The notes: a model not told the origin generated them from the sequence alone. Shown: positions 14,698 to 25,277, counted from the stretch's first letter. The stretch is DNA of 64,000 nt from Rhodoferax sp. (GCF_028689295.1 NZ_JAQTWL010000001.1:310001-374000), one strand, 5' to 3'. Program-made: numbers and translations.

Positions 14698-17406
14698 TCA
14701 ATCAGCCAGGGCGCGGCTGACCACCTCGCGCACGTCGTTGCTCAGGTCGGGTTTGGCTGCGACGCGCTTGAGGGCTTCATAGGCCGCGTTGCGGTAGGGT
14801 TCGACCAGTTTTTTCCAGCGGTCCAGCGCGCGCGCCAGACGCGCGGCCACTTGCGGGTTGATGGCATCGAGCGCCAGCACCTGGTCCGCCCAAAACACGT
14901 AACCCGCCGCATCGGCGCGGTGGAACGCGCCCGGGTTGGCGCTGCAGTAGCTGAAGATCACGCTGCGGGCGCGATTGGGGTTGCGAATATTGAAGTCCGC
15001 GTGCTTGAACAACTGGCGCACCGCCGGCAGCACCTGGCCGCCGCGGTCGGTGCAGCCGGCCTGCAGTGCAAACCATTTGTCCAGCACGAGCTCTTCGGCT
15101 TTGAACAGGCTGTGAAAACGCGCCAATGCGGGCGTGGCCAGTGCATGACCGCTGTTCACCAGGGCACTCAGGGCATTGAAGCGGTCGGTCATGTTGTCGG
15201 CGTCCTTGAAGCGCTGGTAGGCCTTGCCGGGCCAGACCGTATCACCTGAGCGGCGTGCGGACAGACACAACATCGACAAGGCCAGACCCGCCAGCGCGCG
15301 GCGGCCGCTGGACAGGGTGTCGGGGCGGTAGCCGCCGTTTTGACAATGCACCTCGTAAGCCCATTGCCAGTCGGTGGCGAGTTCGCTGGCGAGTTGCTCG
15401 CGCATGGCTTCGCGCACGGCGTGGATGCGCTGCGGATCGACCACGTCGAGTTGTTCGGCGATGTAGCTTTCTGATGGCAGCGTGAGCACCAGTTCCTTGA
15501 AGGCGGCATCCAGCGTGGGGTGGCGCAGCACCGAGCGCATGGCAGCGATCGTGGCGTCATCCAGGCCTTCAGCGCCCGTTGTGACTCGGTCAGCAGCGAT
15601 GGAGGCTATCGCGCAGCGCAAGGCCAGGCGTTGGCCGGCTTCCCAGCGGTTGAACGGGTCGGGGTCGTTCGCCAGCAAGGTGAGCAACTGGGCGTCGGTG
15701 TAGTCAAAGTCCAGAATCACCGGGGCGCTGAAACCGCGCAGAATCGACGGTACCGGTTCTTCGTGCACGTTTTCGAAGGTAATCGACTTGCTGGCCTGTG
15801 TCATGACGAACAGGTGGCTGGCCGCCGCAGTGGCGCCGCCGCCTTGGACCTGCAAGGGCAGGGCGGCACCGCTGCTGGCGCCCACCAGCCCCAGGCTGAC
15901 CGGAATGACGAACGGCTCCTTGCTGTCCTGGCCAGGTGTGGCCGGGCAGCTCTGCGTGAACGTCAGGGTATAGGTCTGCGTTTGCGCGTCATAGTGCCCG
16001 GTGGCCGCCATGCGCGGTGTGCCGGCCTGGCTGTACCAGCGCTTGAACTGCGGCAGCAAGCGGGCCAGCGCTGAATCGGGGTTGGCATCGGCTACGGACT
16101 GCGCAAAGTCATCGCAGGTCACGGCCTGCCCATCGTGACGGGCGAAGTACAGCGTCATGCCCTTGGCAAAACCTTCGCGTCCGACCAGTGTCTGCATCAT
16201 GCGCACCACCTCGGCGCCTTTTTCGTAAATGGTGACGGTGTAAAAGTTGTTGATTTCGAGGTAGCTGTCGGGCCGCACCGGGTGCGCCATGGGGCCGGCG
16301 TCTTCGGGGAACTGGGCAGTGCGCAGCACGCGCACGTCTTCAATGCGCTTGACGGCGCGGGCCGATGCGTCGGTGCACAAGTCCATGCTGAATTCCTGGT
16401 CGCGGAACACCGTCAGGCCTTCTTTCAGACTGAGCTGGAACCAGTCGCGGCAGGTGATGCGGTTGCCGGTCCAGTTGTGAAAATACTCGTGGCCGACCAC
16501 GCTCTCGATGTTGGCAAAGTCCACATCGGTGGCGGTGGCCTGGTTGGCCAGCACGTACTTGGTGTTGAAGACGTTCAGGCCTTTGTTTTCCATGGCACCC
16601 ATGTTGAAATCGCTGGTGGCCACGATCATGAAGCGTTCCAGGTCCAGCGCCAGGCCAAAGCGGGCTTCGTCCCAAATGACGGAATTGATCAGCGAGGCCA
16701 TGGCGTGCTCGGTCTTGTCCATGTCGCCGGGGCGCACATAGACCTGCAGCAAATGTTCGCGGCCGTTGCGGGCGGTGATGCGCTGCTCGCGCGCCACCAG
16801 TTGGCCGGCCACTAGGGCGAACAGATAGCTGGGCTTCCTGTGCGGATCGACCCAGGTGGCATAGTGGCGACCGTCTTCCAGGTCGCCTTGCTCGGTCAGA
16901 TTGCCGTTGCTGAGCAACACCGGGAATTTCACCTTGTCAGCGCGCAGCGTCACGGTGAAGCTGGCCATCACATCGGGGCGGTCCAGGTAATAGGTAATGC
17001 GGCGAAAGCCCTCGGCCTCGCACTGCGTGAAGAACGAGTCGTTGCTGACATAAAGACCCGACAGGGCGGTGTTTTTGACAGGCGCGCAGGTGGTAAAAAT
17101 CTCCAGCTCGAAAGGTGCGCTGCCCTCGGGCAGGTTTTCCAGCACCAGTTGGCCCGCATCCATCTTGAAGCTGGTGCCGGCGCCGTTGACCAGCACGCGC
17201 GCCAGGTCGAGCTCGTCGCCGTCCAGCCGCAGCACTTGCGCGGAAACGTCGGGGTTGCGGCGCAGCGTCATTTTGTTGAGCACGCGGGTCTTGGCCGGGT
17301 CGAGGTCGAAGCTCAGGTAAACGGTGTCGATCCAGAACGCCGGGGCGGTGTAGTCGGCGCGGCGAACCACCGTGGCCGGGCCGCTTGAGTCACGAAGTTG
17401 CAACAT
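14698..17406 (-). CDS. pepN: Aminopeptidase N (M1 family)
   Basis: A 902-residue cytoplasmic zinc aminopeptidase that removes N-terminal residues from peptides. The substrate-anchoring GAMEN motif precedes the zinc site H306-E307-Y-F-H310, with the third ligand E329 in LSLKEGL, exactly 19 residues after the second histidine. Length fits the E. coli-type PepN (about 870). An AGACTC stretch precedes the ATG, so the ribosome-binding site is weak. It lies about 70 bp downstream of prfB. Confidence 0.96.
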   Translation of the reverse strand: MLQLRDSSGPATVVRRADYTAPAFWIDTVYLSFDLDPAKTRVLNKMTLRRNPDVSAQVLRLDGDELDLARVLVNGAGTSFKMDAGQLVLENLPEGSAPFELEIFTTCAPVKNTALSGLYVSNDSFFTQCEAEGFRRITYYLDRPDVMASFTVTLRADKVKFPVLLSNGNLTEQGDLEDGRHYATWVDPHRKPSYLFALVAGQLVAREQRITARNGREHLLQVYVRPGDMDKTEHAMASLINSVIWDEARFGLALDLERFMIVATSDFNMGAMENKGLNVFNTKYVLANQATATDVDFANIESVVGHEYFHNWTGNRITCRDWFQLSLKEGLTVFRDQEFSMDLCTDASARAVKRIEDVRVLRTAQFPEDAGPMAHPVRPDSYLEINNFYTVTIYEKGAEVVRMMQTLVGREGFAKGMTLYFARHDGQAVTCDDFAQSVADANPDSALARLLPQFKRWYSQAGTPRMAATGHYDAQTQTYTLTFTQSCPATPGQDSKEPFVIPVSLGLVGASSGAALPLQVQGGGATAAASHLFVMTQASKSITFENVHEEPVPSILRGFSAPVILDFDYTDAQLLTLLANDPDPFNRWEAGQRLALRCAIASIAADRVTTGAEGLDDATIAAMRSVLRHPTLDAAFKELVLTLPSESYIAEQLDVVDPQRIHAVREAMREQLASELATDWQWAYEVHCQNGGYRPDTLSSGRRALAGLALSMLCLSARRSGDTVWPGKAYQRFKDADNMTDRFNALSALVNSGHALATPALARFHSLFKAEELVLDKWFALQAGCTDRGGQVLPAVRQLFKHADFNIRNPNRARSVIFSYCSANPGAFHRADAAGYVFWADQVLALDAINPQVAARLARALDRWKKLVEPYRNAAYEALKRVAAKPDLSNDVREVVSRALAD

Positions 17407-17476
17407 GCAGAGTCTCCAAAAAATTCAATTGAACAAGATCATGGTCAGTCCATGTCGAAGGCCAGCGCCTCGGTCA

Positions 17477-18581
17477 TCAAACGCCCTGCTTCAAAGAGGC
17501 TTCGATGAAGGGGTCGAGGTCGCCGTCGAGCACCTTTTGCGTGGCTGAGGTCTCATAGTTGGTGCGCAGGTCCTTGATGCGGCTGTTGTCGAGCACATAA
17601 GAGCGGATCTGGTGGCCCCAGCCCACGTCGGTCTTGCCGTCTTCGAGTTTTTGCTGCTCTTCTTGCTGCTTGCGCAGCTCGAAGTCATACAGCTTGGAGC
17701 GCAGCCGCTTCCATGCGATGTCGCGGTTGCCGTGCTGGCTGCGGCCGTCCTGGCACTGCACCACGATGCCGGTGGGCAGGTGCGTCAGGCGCACCGCCGA
17801 GTCGGTCTTGTTAATGTGCTGGCCGCCCGCACCGCTGGCGCGGTAGGTGTCGGTGCGCACGTCCGATGGGTTGATGTTGATCTCGATCGAGTCATCAATC
17901 TCGGGGTAAACAAACACGCTGGCAAAGCTGGTGTGGCGCCCGCCCGACGAGTCAAACGGCGATTTGCGCACCAGCCGGTGCACACCGGTCTCGGTGCGCA
18001 GCAGGCCAAAGGCGTATTCACCCTCCACCTTGAACGACGCGCCCTTGATGCCTGCGGTGTCGCCGGGGGTTTCGTCTTCGATTTCGGTCTTGAAGCCCTT
18101 GCGCTCGCAGTAGCGCAAGTATTGGCGCAGCAGCATGCTGGCCCAGTCGCAGGCTTCGGTGCCGCCGGCGCCGGCCTGGATATCGACAAAACAGTTCAGC
18201 GGGTCGGCCGGGTTGTTGAACATGCGGCGGAACTCCAGTCCCTTGACGATGGCTTCGAGTTTGGCCACCTCGGCTTCGATGGTGATCAGACCGGCTGCGT
18301 CATTGTCCGCTTTGCTCATCTCGAACAACTCGGTGTTGTCAGCGAGTTCGCTTTCCAGTTCGCTGATGGTCACAACCACGCCGTCGAGGGCCTTTTTCTC
18401 GCGGCCCAGGTCCTGGGCGCGCTTGGGGTCGTTCCAGACAGTGGGGTCTTCGAGCGAGGCGTTGACGGTTCTCAGGCGTTCAAATTTGGCATCGTAGTCA
18501 AAGATACCCCCGTAATTCGAGGGTACGGGATGTCAAATTGCTGAGTTGCGTGCCAAGGGCGTTGATGCGTTCTGCTTCCAT
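17477..18581 (-). CDS. prfB: Peptide chain release factor 2, with programmed +1 frameshift
   Basis: Recognises UGA and UAA stop codons and releases the finished peptide. The true start is the ATG at 18579-18581 ([14 protein letters not shown]), after an AGGA site. After 27 codons the frame hits an in-frame TGA (18498-18500) in the classic context GGGGGTATCTTTGAC. Ribosomes slip +1 on CTTT and continue at 18499 with [10 protein letters not shown]. The full product is about 367 residues, with the GGQ peptidyl-hydrolase motif in [13 protein letters not shown]. The upstream G-rich run serves as the internal Shine-Dalgarno element. The frameshift lets RF2 control its own level. The coding sequence is join(18581-18501, 18499-17477) on the minus strand. 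Confidence 0.97.
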
Positions 18582-18662
18582 GATGCGTGTCCTGATCTTT
18601 GGGGTGTCAATTAACCCGCTATTTTCTCATGCCAGCAGATGGCATCGCGCCATCAGGTTACT

Positions 18663-19979
18663 TCATCCCCCAAACAGGCCCTTGAGCGCCTTGCCCACAT
18701 CAGGCAACCCGGGAATGCCCAAGGGCGGCTTGCTGCCTGCGTCAGCTGGTGCCGGTTCTTCTGTGCTGCTGCGCGGCTGCCGCCTGGAACTCGCCGCGGC
18801 ACTTTCTTCGCCCAGCGTGACCATGGTCATGGCCTTGACACGGACCTTGGCAGTCCACTCGGGTTCCCAGGCAATGCGCTTGTCGGCCGGGCGGGGCGGA
18901 TGGGCCAAGTTGAGTTCGTGGCCGTAGGCAATGCCGCGCAGCATGGCGCCTTCTGCCTTGGCAAAAATGCCGGCTGGAATGGCACATTCGGTTTTGTTGG
19001 CGGGCAGCAGGACTTTTTCCTTGAGCCACTTGTCCACATTGGCGTTGCTGGCGTAGTCCATCAGGCCCCAGCCGGGCTCCGGCACCTCGGACGAGCTCCA
19101 GATCACCATCTCGGTGGTGCCGGCGTTGTCGCTGCCGCTCATGGCGTTCAAAAAGTAGGCTTGTGCGGTGGGCAAACTTTGCCAGCTGATCTGGCTGGCT
19201 GCGGCCCCGCCGCCCTGGTTGACCAGCGCCAGTTTGGGCATGAAGTCCTGCTGCTGGCCCAGGGTAAATTGCAAACTGGCGGGCAGCCCGTCGCCGCTCA
19301 GCGCATGCGCGCCGGTCAAGGAGGCGCCGGCAGGCACTTTTTGACGGTGCGTCTCGTTGGGCCAGATCGCGTGCCCTGGAATGGCCTTGGCGCCGCTGTC
19401 GCGGGTGGCGCGGCCCATCATGAATTTGCCGTAATCTTCCACGCCGGCCTTGGCAAAGTCCAGAATGCGCGGCTGGCCCGGGCGCACGGTTTCGCTGCAG
19501 CCCCAGTAAAACAGAATGCGGCCTTTGGGACGCTCAGGAACTTCATCGACGCTGCCGCCCTGGCGACCCGGCCTCTCGGCTTGCGCCTTGACGGGCAATA
19601 GCGTCAGGCTGGGGCCCATCGCCTGGCCGGGTGGAATCGTTTGAACAGCCTCGGTACCTGCGGGCTTGCGCTGGGTGCGCACCGCCAGGTCCAGCCAGCG
19701 TCCAGGCATCATGCCGCGGGTGGCTCCAAAACTGACACCGCCCATGCCAGGCATGCCGGTCATGCCGCCCATCAAACCGCCCAAGGCGCCCATGTCTGGC
19801 ATGTCGTCCATACCCGCCATGGAATTGGTCGCCACATCCATCCAGTACTGCGCCACCGGTGGTTTGACCACTTGGGTTTGGGCTGCAGCTGCGCTGCAGG
19901 CAAGCATTGCCGCCGACGCTAGCGCGATGACCTTTGGGTTTGGATGGTGGCCAGTGAGTGATACCTGTTGTTTTTTCAT
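18663..19979 (-). CDS. Exported protein with Met/Gly-rich segment, unknown function
   Basis: A 438-residue protein with a signal peptide ending around residue 34 (SAAAAQ). The start MKKQQVSLT is chosen because GGAGG lies seven bases upstream. Residues 54-81 form a methionine/glycine/aspartate-rich stretch (MDDMPDMGALGGLMGGM). The central part contains GRILFYWGCSETVRPGQPR and an HAIWPN motif; the C-terminus is proline-rich and ends GKALKGLFGG. I recognise no domain. Methionine-rich exported segments often bind copper(I), but that is only a suggestion here. It stands alone between prfB and the hydrolase gene. Confidence 0.75.
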   Translation of the reverse strand: MKKQQVSLTGHHPNPKVIALASAAMLACSAAAAQTQVVKPPVAQYWMDVATNSMAGMDDMPDMGALGGLMGGMTGMPGMGGVSFGATRGMMPGRWLDLAVRTQRKPAGTEAVQTIPPGQAMGPSLTLLPVKAQAERPGRQGGSVDEVPERPKGRILFYWGCSETVRPGQPRILDFAKAGVEDYGKFMMGRATRDSGAKAIPGHAIWPNETHRQKVPAGASLTGAHALSGDGLPASLQFTLGQQQDFMPKLALVNQGGGAAASQISWQSLPTAQAYFLNAMSGSDNAGTTEMVIWSSSEVPEPGWGLMDYASNANVDKWLKEKVLLPANKTECAIPAGIFAKAEGAMLRGIAYGHELNLAHPPRPADKRIAWEPEWTAKVRVKAMTMVTLGEESAAASSRRQPRSSTEEPAPADAGSKPPLGIPGLPDVGKALKGLFGG

Positions 19980-20060
19980 GAGCAGCCTCCGCAAATGGTG
20001 AATGGAAATTACCTCTCGGTAAATAGCCTACCACTGGCAAAACATTCACGCCACTGATTT

Positions 20061-20963
20061 TTATGAAATGAAACGCTCGATCAAAGTCGCCACCGCCTGC
20101 GGCTGGTCGTGGTGCAGCATGTGACCACATTCGGGCACGGTCACGGTTTCTACCTGCGCCACCGATTCAAGCCGCTCGTGGTGTTGCGCCAGGGTAAATT
20201 GACCGCGCCACCAGGCCGTCATGCTGTCGTCTTGCGCCTCCACCATCAGCATTGGCGCGGCAATGTTGCGGAAAAAGGACAGTACTTCATCGACCCGGTA
20301 GAGTTGCGCGCTGGTAATTTTGTGCGCTGCCTCGCCCAAAATCGTCCACTGACCCGGCGTGATTTCTGCCGACCAATGGTGAGCGAGCCAGCGTGCCTTG
20401 TCCATGCTCAGGTAGCGGTTGTTCTTGGCCAAACGCGAGGCCACGGCGTCAAGCGAGTCGTAGGTTTTGAGGCTCAGGGTGCCAAGGTGGAACTGCTTGA
20501 CCTCGTTCATCCACTGTGTCAGACGCGCGGGGGCTTGCGTTGGCACGGTGTCGGGCAAGCCAAAGCCTTCCAGGTTGATCAGTCGGCGAATGCGCTCGGG
20601 CCGAAGCCCGGCATACAGCATGGCCACATTGCCGCCCATGCTGTGGCCGACCAGGTTGACCGGCGTGTCGGGGGCGTAGTGGTCCAGCAGCGCATCGAGG
20701 TCGGCCAGGTAATCGGGAAACCAGAAACTGTCAGCGCCGCCAGAGGCAGTCAGACCAAAGCCGCGCCAGTCGGGCGCGATGATGAAATGCTCGCGGGCTA
20801 GCGCATCCACCACGAACTGGAAGCTGGCCGCCACGTCCATCCAGCCGTGCAGCAGCACCAGCGGCGTTTTGCCGGTACCGGGCCGTCCCCAGCAACGAAC
20901 GTGGTAACTAAGTGTTCGAATAGGGACAAACTCGCTATGGGATGTTCTTTTGATTGGGTACAT
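20061..20963 (-). CDS. Alpha/beta hydrolase
   Basis: A 300-residue enzyme with the alpha/beta hydrolase plan: the oxyanion region LLHGWMD, the nucleophile elbow GHSMGG, and the late histidine in PECGHMLHHDQP. An aspartate in EAQDDSM probably completes the triad. The substrate is unknown; the fold includes esterases, lipases and epoxide hydrolases. Start taken at MYPIKRTSH; another ATG lies 12 bases upstream and neither has a clear ribosome-binding site. It is divergent from the acyl-CoA synthetase gene with only about 26 bp between starts. Confidence 0.85.
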   Translation of the reverse strand: MYPIKRTSHSEFVPIRTLSYHVRCWGRPGTGKTPLVLLHGWMDVAASFQFVVDALAREHFIIAPDWRGFGLTASGGADSFWFPDYLADLDALLDHYAPDTPVNLVGHSMGGNVAMLYAGLRPERIRRLINLEGFGLPDTVPTQAPARLTQWMNEVKQFHLGTLSLKTYDSLDAVASRLAKNNRYLSMDKARWLAHHWSAEITPGQWTILGEAAHKITSAQLYRVDEVLSFFRNIAAPMLMVEAQDDSMTAWWRGQFTLAQHHERLESVAQVETVTVPECGHMLHHDQPQAVATLIERFIS

Positions 20964-20989
20964 TTGACAGATCATAAGGAGTCATCGCC

Positions 20990-22864
20990 ATGCCAGTCAG
21001 TCAATCCAGCGACATTGTGGCTGGACAGCCGTCCGCCATCGTGGTACGCGCATGGGATTTGCCATCCGGTTACGCCCGGCTGCACAGCGCATTTGCCTGG
21101 CAGGTGCCTGCCCAGTTCAACATGGCGCAAGCCTGCTGCGGACGCTGGGCAGCGCTGACAGGCGCTTCAAAGACGATAGCCGTTCAGGACTATCTGAGTG
21201 CGACTGAAGGTACCTCTCATAGCTATGCCGAATTGCAGGACCAGGCCAACCGGTTGGCCAATGTGCTGGTCGGCTTGGGCGTGAAGCCTGGCGAGCGGGT
21301 GGCCATCGTGATGCCGCAGCGCTTCGAGACCGCCGTGGCCTACATGGCCGTGTTGCAAATGGGTGCGGTTGCCATGCCGCTGTCGCAACTGTTCGGTCCG
21401 GAGGCGCTGGCGTTTCGGCTGCAGGACAGCGCAGCGGTGGTGGCCATTGGCGACGCGCAGACGCTGGCCAATGTGCGGGCGGTGCGCGCCCAATGCCCGG
21501 GTCTGTGCAAGCTGCTGGGCGTGGGGCTCGACCCCGCAACCCAACAGCTGGCCGACATGGATTACGACGCGGCGCTTGCAGCGGCCAGTAACCGGTTTGT
21601 CATGGTGGCCACGCGCGCCGACGCCCCGGCCATCTTGATCTACACCAGTGGCACCACCGGCAACCCCAAAGGCGCGTTGATACCGCACCAGGCGCTGATC
21701 GGTAACCTGACCGGATTTCTGTGCAGCCAGAACTGGTTTGGTTTCGACGTGGCAGGGCTGGGCGAGCCGGTCGAGAGCTTGCACCAGCTGACCGATCCGG
21801 GGCGCCTGCCCACGGGTTCCAGGGCCATCTTCTGGAGTCCGGCCGACTGGGCCTGGACCGGCGGCCTGATGGACGCGCTGTTGCCCTCGCTTTATTTCGG
21901 CCGGCCCATTGTGGCATTCAATGGCCGCTTCAGCCCGCAAGTCGCGCTGGAACTGCTGCGCGACTGCGGCGTGACGCATACCTTCCTGTTCCCGACCGCG
22001 CTCAAGGCGATGATGAAGGCTTACCCGGGCAGTGCCGGCCAGACCGTCAACCAGCAGTTTGGTCTGAAGCTGCAGGCCATCATGAGCGCTGGCGAGGCCG
22101 TGGGCGATGCGGTGTTTGACTACTGCCAGGCACAATTGGGCGTGACGGTCAACGAAATGTTTGGCCAGACCGAGATCAACTACATCGTGGGCAACTGCGC
22201 TGCCCTGTGGCCGCCCAAACCCGGCAGCATGGGCATGGGCTACCCCGGCCACCGGCTGGCGGTGATCGATGACAACGGCCATGAGTGCGCCGCGGGCGTG
22301 CCAGGTGATGTGGCCGTCAACCGCCATGACATCCACGGCCAGCCCGACCCCATTTTCTTTTTGGGCTACTGGAAAAACGCAGCCTCCACGCTGGCCAAGT
22401 TCACCGCTGATTGGTGCCGCACCGGCGACCTGGCCAGCCGCGATGAGCAAGGCTATCTGTGGTACCAGGGCCGCAGCGACGACGTTTTCAAGGCCGCGGG
22501 CTATCGCATCGGCCCGGGCGAGATCGAAAACTGCTTGGTCAAGCACCCGGCCGTGGCCAACGTGGCGGTGGTGCCCAAGCCTGATGCGGCGCGCGGCGCG
22601 GTGGTCAAGGCCTTTGTCGTGTTGTCGCCCGATTTTGCAACAGCTCGCGCCGGCTTCGCGGGACTGACGGCGCAGTTCGATGCTGACCTGATCAGGCAAC
22701 TGCAGGATCATGTCAAGGACAAACTCGCGCCCTACGAATACCCGAAGGAGATCGAGTTTCTGGAAGCCCTGCCCATGACCACCACCGGCAAGGTGCAGCG
22801 GCGCGTGCTAAGGCTGCAGGAAGAGGCGCGGGCCGCCGAAGCAAAGTCCAGCGCAAGCCCGTAA
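20990..22864 (+). CDS. Acyl-CoA synthetase (AMP-forming, acetyl/medium-chain type)
   Basis: A 624-residue ANL-superfamily ligase that activates a carboxylic acid through an acyl-adenylate and joins it to CoA. The phosphate-binding motif YTSGTTGNPKG, the A5-type region MFGQTEINYIVG, the A8 hinge GRSDDVFKAAGYRIGPGE, and the catalytic lysine in TTTGKVQRR are all present. Substrate choice cannot be read reliably; the pattern is closest to acetyl/propionyl and medium-chain synthetases. An AAGGAG site precedes the ATG. The promoter must overlap the start of the divergent hydrolase. Confidence 0.93.
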   Translation: MPVSQSSDIVAGQPSAIVVRAWDLPSGYARLHSAFAWQVPAQFNMAQACCGRWAALTGASKTIAVQDYLSATEGTSHSYAELQDQANRLANVLVGLGVKPGERVAIVMPQRFETAVAYMAVLQMGAVAMPLSQLFGPEALAFRLQDSAAVVAIGDAQTLANVRAVRAQCPGLCKLLGVGLDPATQQLADMDYDAALAAASNRFVMVATRADAPAILIYTSGTTGNPKGALIPHQALIGNLTGFLCSQNWFGFDVAGLGEPVESLHQLTDPGRLPTGSRAIFWSPADWAWTGGLMDALLPSLYFGRPIVAFNGRFSPQVALELLRDCGVTHTFLFPTALKAMMKAYPGSAGQTVNQQFGLKLQAIMSAGEAVGDAVFDYCQAQLGVTVNEMFGQTEINYIVGNCAALWPPKPGSMGMGYPGHRLAVIDDNGHECAAGVPGDVAVNRHDIHGQPDPIFFLGYWKNAASTLAKFTADWCRTGDLASRDEQGYLWYQGRSDDVFKAAGYRIGPGEIENCLVKHPAVANVAVVPKPDAARGAVVKAFVVLSPDFATARAGFAGLTAQFDADLIRQLQDHVKDKLAPYEYPKEIEFLEALPMTTTGKVQRRVLRLQEEARAAEAKSSASP

Positions 22865-22907
22865 ACTCCAAAGATCGGCCTTGAGGCCAGTTTTTTTTGG
22901 AGCGCAC

Positions 22908-23972
22908 ATGAAAACCATTCAACTGGGTCAAAGCGCCCTGCACGTCACGCCCATCTGCCTGGGCACCATGACCTTTGGCGAGCAGGTCGATGAAGCCACT
23001 GCTTTTGACATCCTGGACCGGTCGCTGGAGCGCGGCGTCAACTTCATCGACACGGCTGAGATGTATGCCGTGCCGCCCCGCGCGGCAACCTTCAACGCGA
23101 CCGAGAAAATCATCGGCAATTGGCTCAGCAAACACCCAGGCGCGCGGCAAAAGCTGGTGCTGGCTACCAAAGTGGCCGGGCCGTCGCGCAGCATGCCGTG
23201 GATTCGCGGCGGCAGCCCGGACTTGACGGGCGCTGATATTCTGTCGGCGTGCGATGGCAGCTTGCTGCGTCTGCAAACCGACGTCATCGACTTGTATCAA
23301 ATTCATTGGCCGGTGCGTTCGGTGCCGGCCTTTGGCGGCATTTATTACCAGCCTGACAGCGGCAGTGAGGGCACGTCCATCCATGCCCAACTGGAAGCGC
23401 TGCACACCTTGGTGCAAGCGGGCAAGGTGCGGGCGGTGGGCTTGTCCAACGAGACGCCCTACGGCGTGCATGAGTTCGTGCGCCTGGCCGAGCAGTATGG
23501 CTTGCCGCGCGTGGCCACGGTGCAAAACCCATACTGCTTGCTCAATCGCACGGTCGAGAACGGCTTGGACGAAACCATGCATCGTCTGGATGTGTCGCTG
23601 CTGGCGTATTCGCCGCTGGCGTTCGGCTTGCTCACCGGCAAGTACGACGCGCAGGGGTTAACGGGGGCGGACGTGCCTGACCAGGCACGGCTGAAAAAGT
23701 TTGAATCTTCGCGAAAGCAGCGCTGGGGCCGCCCCGAGGCACTGGCAGCGGCGCGGCGCTACAACGCTCTGGCGCGCGAGCATGGTCTGACGCCGGTGCA
23801 ACTGGCGCTGGCGTTTTGTTACACCAAATGGCAGGTGGCCAGCACCATCATCGGCGTTATCTCGGTCGCGCAACTCGATGATTGCCTGAATGCCTGGGGC
23901 ACCACGCTGAGCCCGGAATTGCTCCAAGCCATCGACGCGCTGCGCTGGGAAGTGCGCGACCCCGCGCAGTAA
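22908..23972 (+). CDS. Aldo/keto reductase, Tas-like
   Basis: A 354-residue NADPH-dependent oxidoreductase of the aldo/keto reductase fold. The opening VTPICLGTMTFGEQ, the catalytic D-Y region FIDTAEMYAVPP, lysine in LATKVAGPS, histidine in YQIHWP, and the ending TIIGVISVAQLDDCL follow the Tas subfamily. Physiological substrate unknown. The ATG at 22908 is preceded by GGAG at six bases; a TTG at 22881 is not supported. Same strand as the acyl-CoA synthetase, 43 bp away. Confidence 0.92.
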   Translation: MKTIQLGQSALHVTPICLGTMTFGEQVDEATAFDILDRSLERGVNFIDTAEMYAVPPRAATFNATEKIIGNWLSKHPGARQKLVLATKVAGPSRSMPWIRGGSPDLTGADILSACDGSLLRLQTDVIDLYQIHWPVRSVPAFGGIYYQPDSGSEGTSIHAQLEALHTLVQAGKVRAVGLSNETPYGVHEFVRLAEQYGLPRVATVQNPYCLLNRTVENGLDETMHRLDVSLLAYSPLAFGLLTGKYDAQGLTGADVPDQARLKKFESSRKQRWGRPEALAAARRYNALAREHGLTPVQLALAFCYTKWQVASTIIGVISVAQLDDCLNAWGTTLSPELLQAIDALRWEVRDPAQ

Positions 23973-24014
23973 GATGGGCCGTCGCCCGTGAACGACCTGG
24001 ATAGGAAGCTTCTC

Positions 24015-24746
24015 ATGAACCCTCTTTTTCCCCGGCTGATCGCCGCATTTTTGGTGGGCCTGGGCATCGCCCTGGCCGGTTTTGCCGTGAGCCACGGCCT
24101 TGAGCGCTTTCGTATGTCGGATCGTTCGGTCACGGTCAAGGGTTTGGCCGAAAAAGAAGTGCAGAGCGACTTTGCGGTCTGGACGCTGTCCTTTCGCCGC
24201 GCGGGGAGTGACTTTGGCGGCGTGCAGCAGGCGCTGGCAGCTGACCGCGACAAGGTGACTGCCTTCCTCTTCCTGATAGCGCGTGGTTTCACCGATGCTG
24301 AGGTGGAGGCCAGGCCTCTGCAGGTGCAGGACCTCTTTGCGCGCGAGTACGCGCAGGGTAATCAGCCTTTGCGGTTCAACGGTACGGGTCAGGTGCTGGT
24401 GAAGTCCGACCGGGTGGCTGAGGTGGAGGCGGCGGCGCGCGCGGTCGACCCCCTGATTCAGGCCGGCGTTCAGTTGGGCGGAGAGGGTGAGGGGCACAGC
24501 GGTCCGCGCTTTCAGTTGCGCGGCGTTAACGACGTCAAGGCGCCGTTGCTGGCCGAGGCCACACGCAACGCACGTGAGCAGGCGAATAAATTTGCAGCTG
24601 AGGCGGGCGCCCAACTGGGCCCCCTGAAAAATGCCAATCAGGGCGTGATCCGCATCACCGGCGACGATGGCAATGATTTTGACAACGGCAGCTCGCGCCT
24701 GAAGCGGCTGCGAGTCGTGAGTACCTTTGAGTACGAGCTGAAGTAA
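24015..24746 (+). CDS. SIMPL domain protein, membrane-anchored
   Basis: A 243-residue periplasmic protein with one N-terminal membrane helix (about residues 6-24), followed by a SIMPL/DUF541 domain beginning SDRSVTVKGLAEKEVQSDFAVW. These domains form oligomeric assemblies; the E. coli relative YggE reduces oxidative stress, but the function is unclear. The ATG at 24015 is preceded by AGGAAG at six bases; a GTG at 23988 would lengthen it by nine residues without support. Near the aldo/keto reductase, 42 bp away. Confidence 0.85.
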   Translation: MNPLFPRLIAAFLVGLGIALAGFAVSHGLERFRMSDRSVTVKGLAEKEVQSDFAVWTLSFRRAGSDFGGVQQALAADRDKVTAFLFLIARGFTDAEVEARPLQVQDLFAREYAQGNQPLRFNGTGQVLVKSDRVAEVEAAARAVDPLIQAGVQLGGEGEGHSGPRFQLRGVNDVKAPLLAEATRNAREQANKFAAEAGAQLGPLKNANQGVIRITGDDGNDFDNGSSRLKRLRVVSTFEYELK

Positions 24747-24776
24747 ACCCCAGCCACCTTGCTGGACGACAAACTT

Positions 24777-25277
24777 ATGGCGAAAAGAGAGCACATCAGC
24801 GAAACGCCGGCAACCCAATTTCTGAAATGCCACGAAGTTGCCTTCAGCGAGCACCCTTACGAGTACCTGGAACACGGCGGCGCGCTGCACAGTGCGACCG
24901 AGTTGGGCTGGGACCCGCACTCGGTGGTCAAGACCCTCATCATGCAGGACCAGGACGCCAAGCCGCTGGTGGTGTTGATGCACGGCAACCGCAAGGTCTC
25001 CACCAAAAACCTGGCACGCCAGATCGGCGCCAAGTCGGTGCAGTCCTGCGAGCCCGAAGTGGCGAACCGGCACAGCGGCTACCTGGTGGGGGGCACCTCG
25101 CCGTTTGGCACCCGCCGCGCCATGCCGGTGTTCATTGAATCGACCATTTTGGAGTTGCCAAAAATCCTGATCAACGGCGGTCGGCGCGGCTATCTGGTGG
25201 GCATCGACCCCCAGGTGTGCGTGACCTTGCTGGGGGCCAGGCCAGTCCAGTGCGCGCTGGCAGAGATACTGAGCTGA
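24777..25277 (+). CDS. ybaK: Cys-tRNA(Pro)/Cys-tRNA(Cys) deacylase YbaK
   Basis: A 166-residue editing enzyme that hydrolyses mischarged Cys-tRNA(Pro). YbaK-type features include VVKTLIMQD, the lysine in LMHGNRKVSTKNLAR, and GYLVGGTSPFGTRRAMPVF followed by INGGRRG. Length matches the family (about 160). The ATG at 24777 (MAKREHIS) is preferred over a TTG 18 bases earlier. Ends convergently close to the nine-heme cytochrome gene. Confidence 0.93.
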   Translation: MAKREHISETPATQFLKCHEVAFSEHPYEYLEHGGALHSATELGWDPHSVVKTLIMQDQDAKPLVVLMHGNRKVSTKNLARQIGAKSVQSCEPEVANRHSGYLVGGTSPFGTRRAMPVFIESTILELPKILINGGRRGYLVGIDPQVCVTLLGARPVQCALAEILS

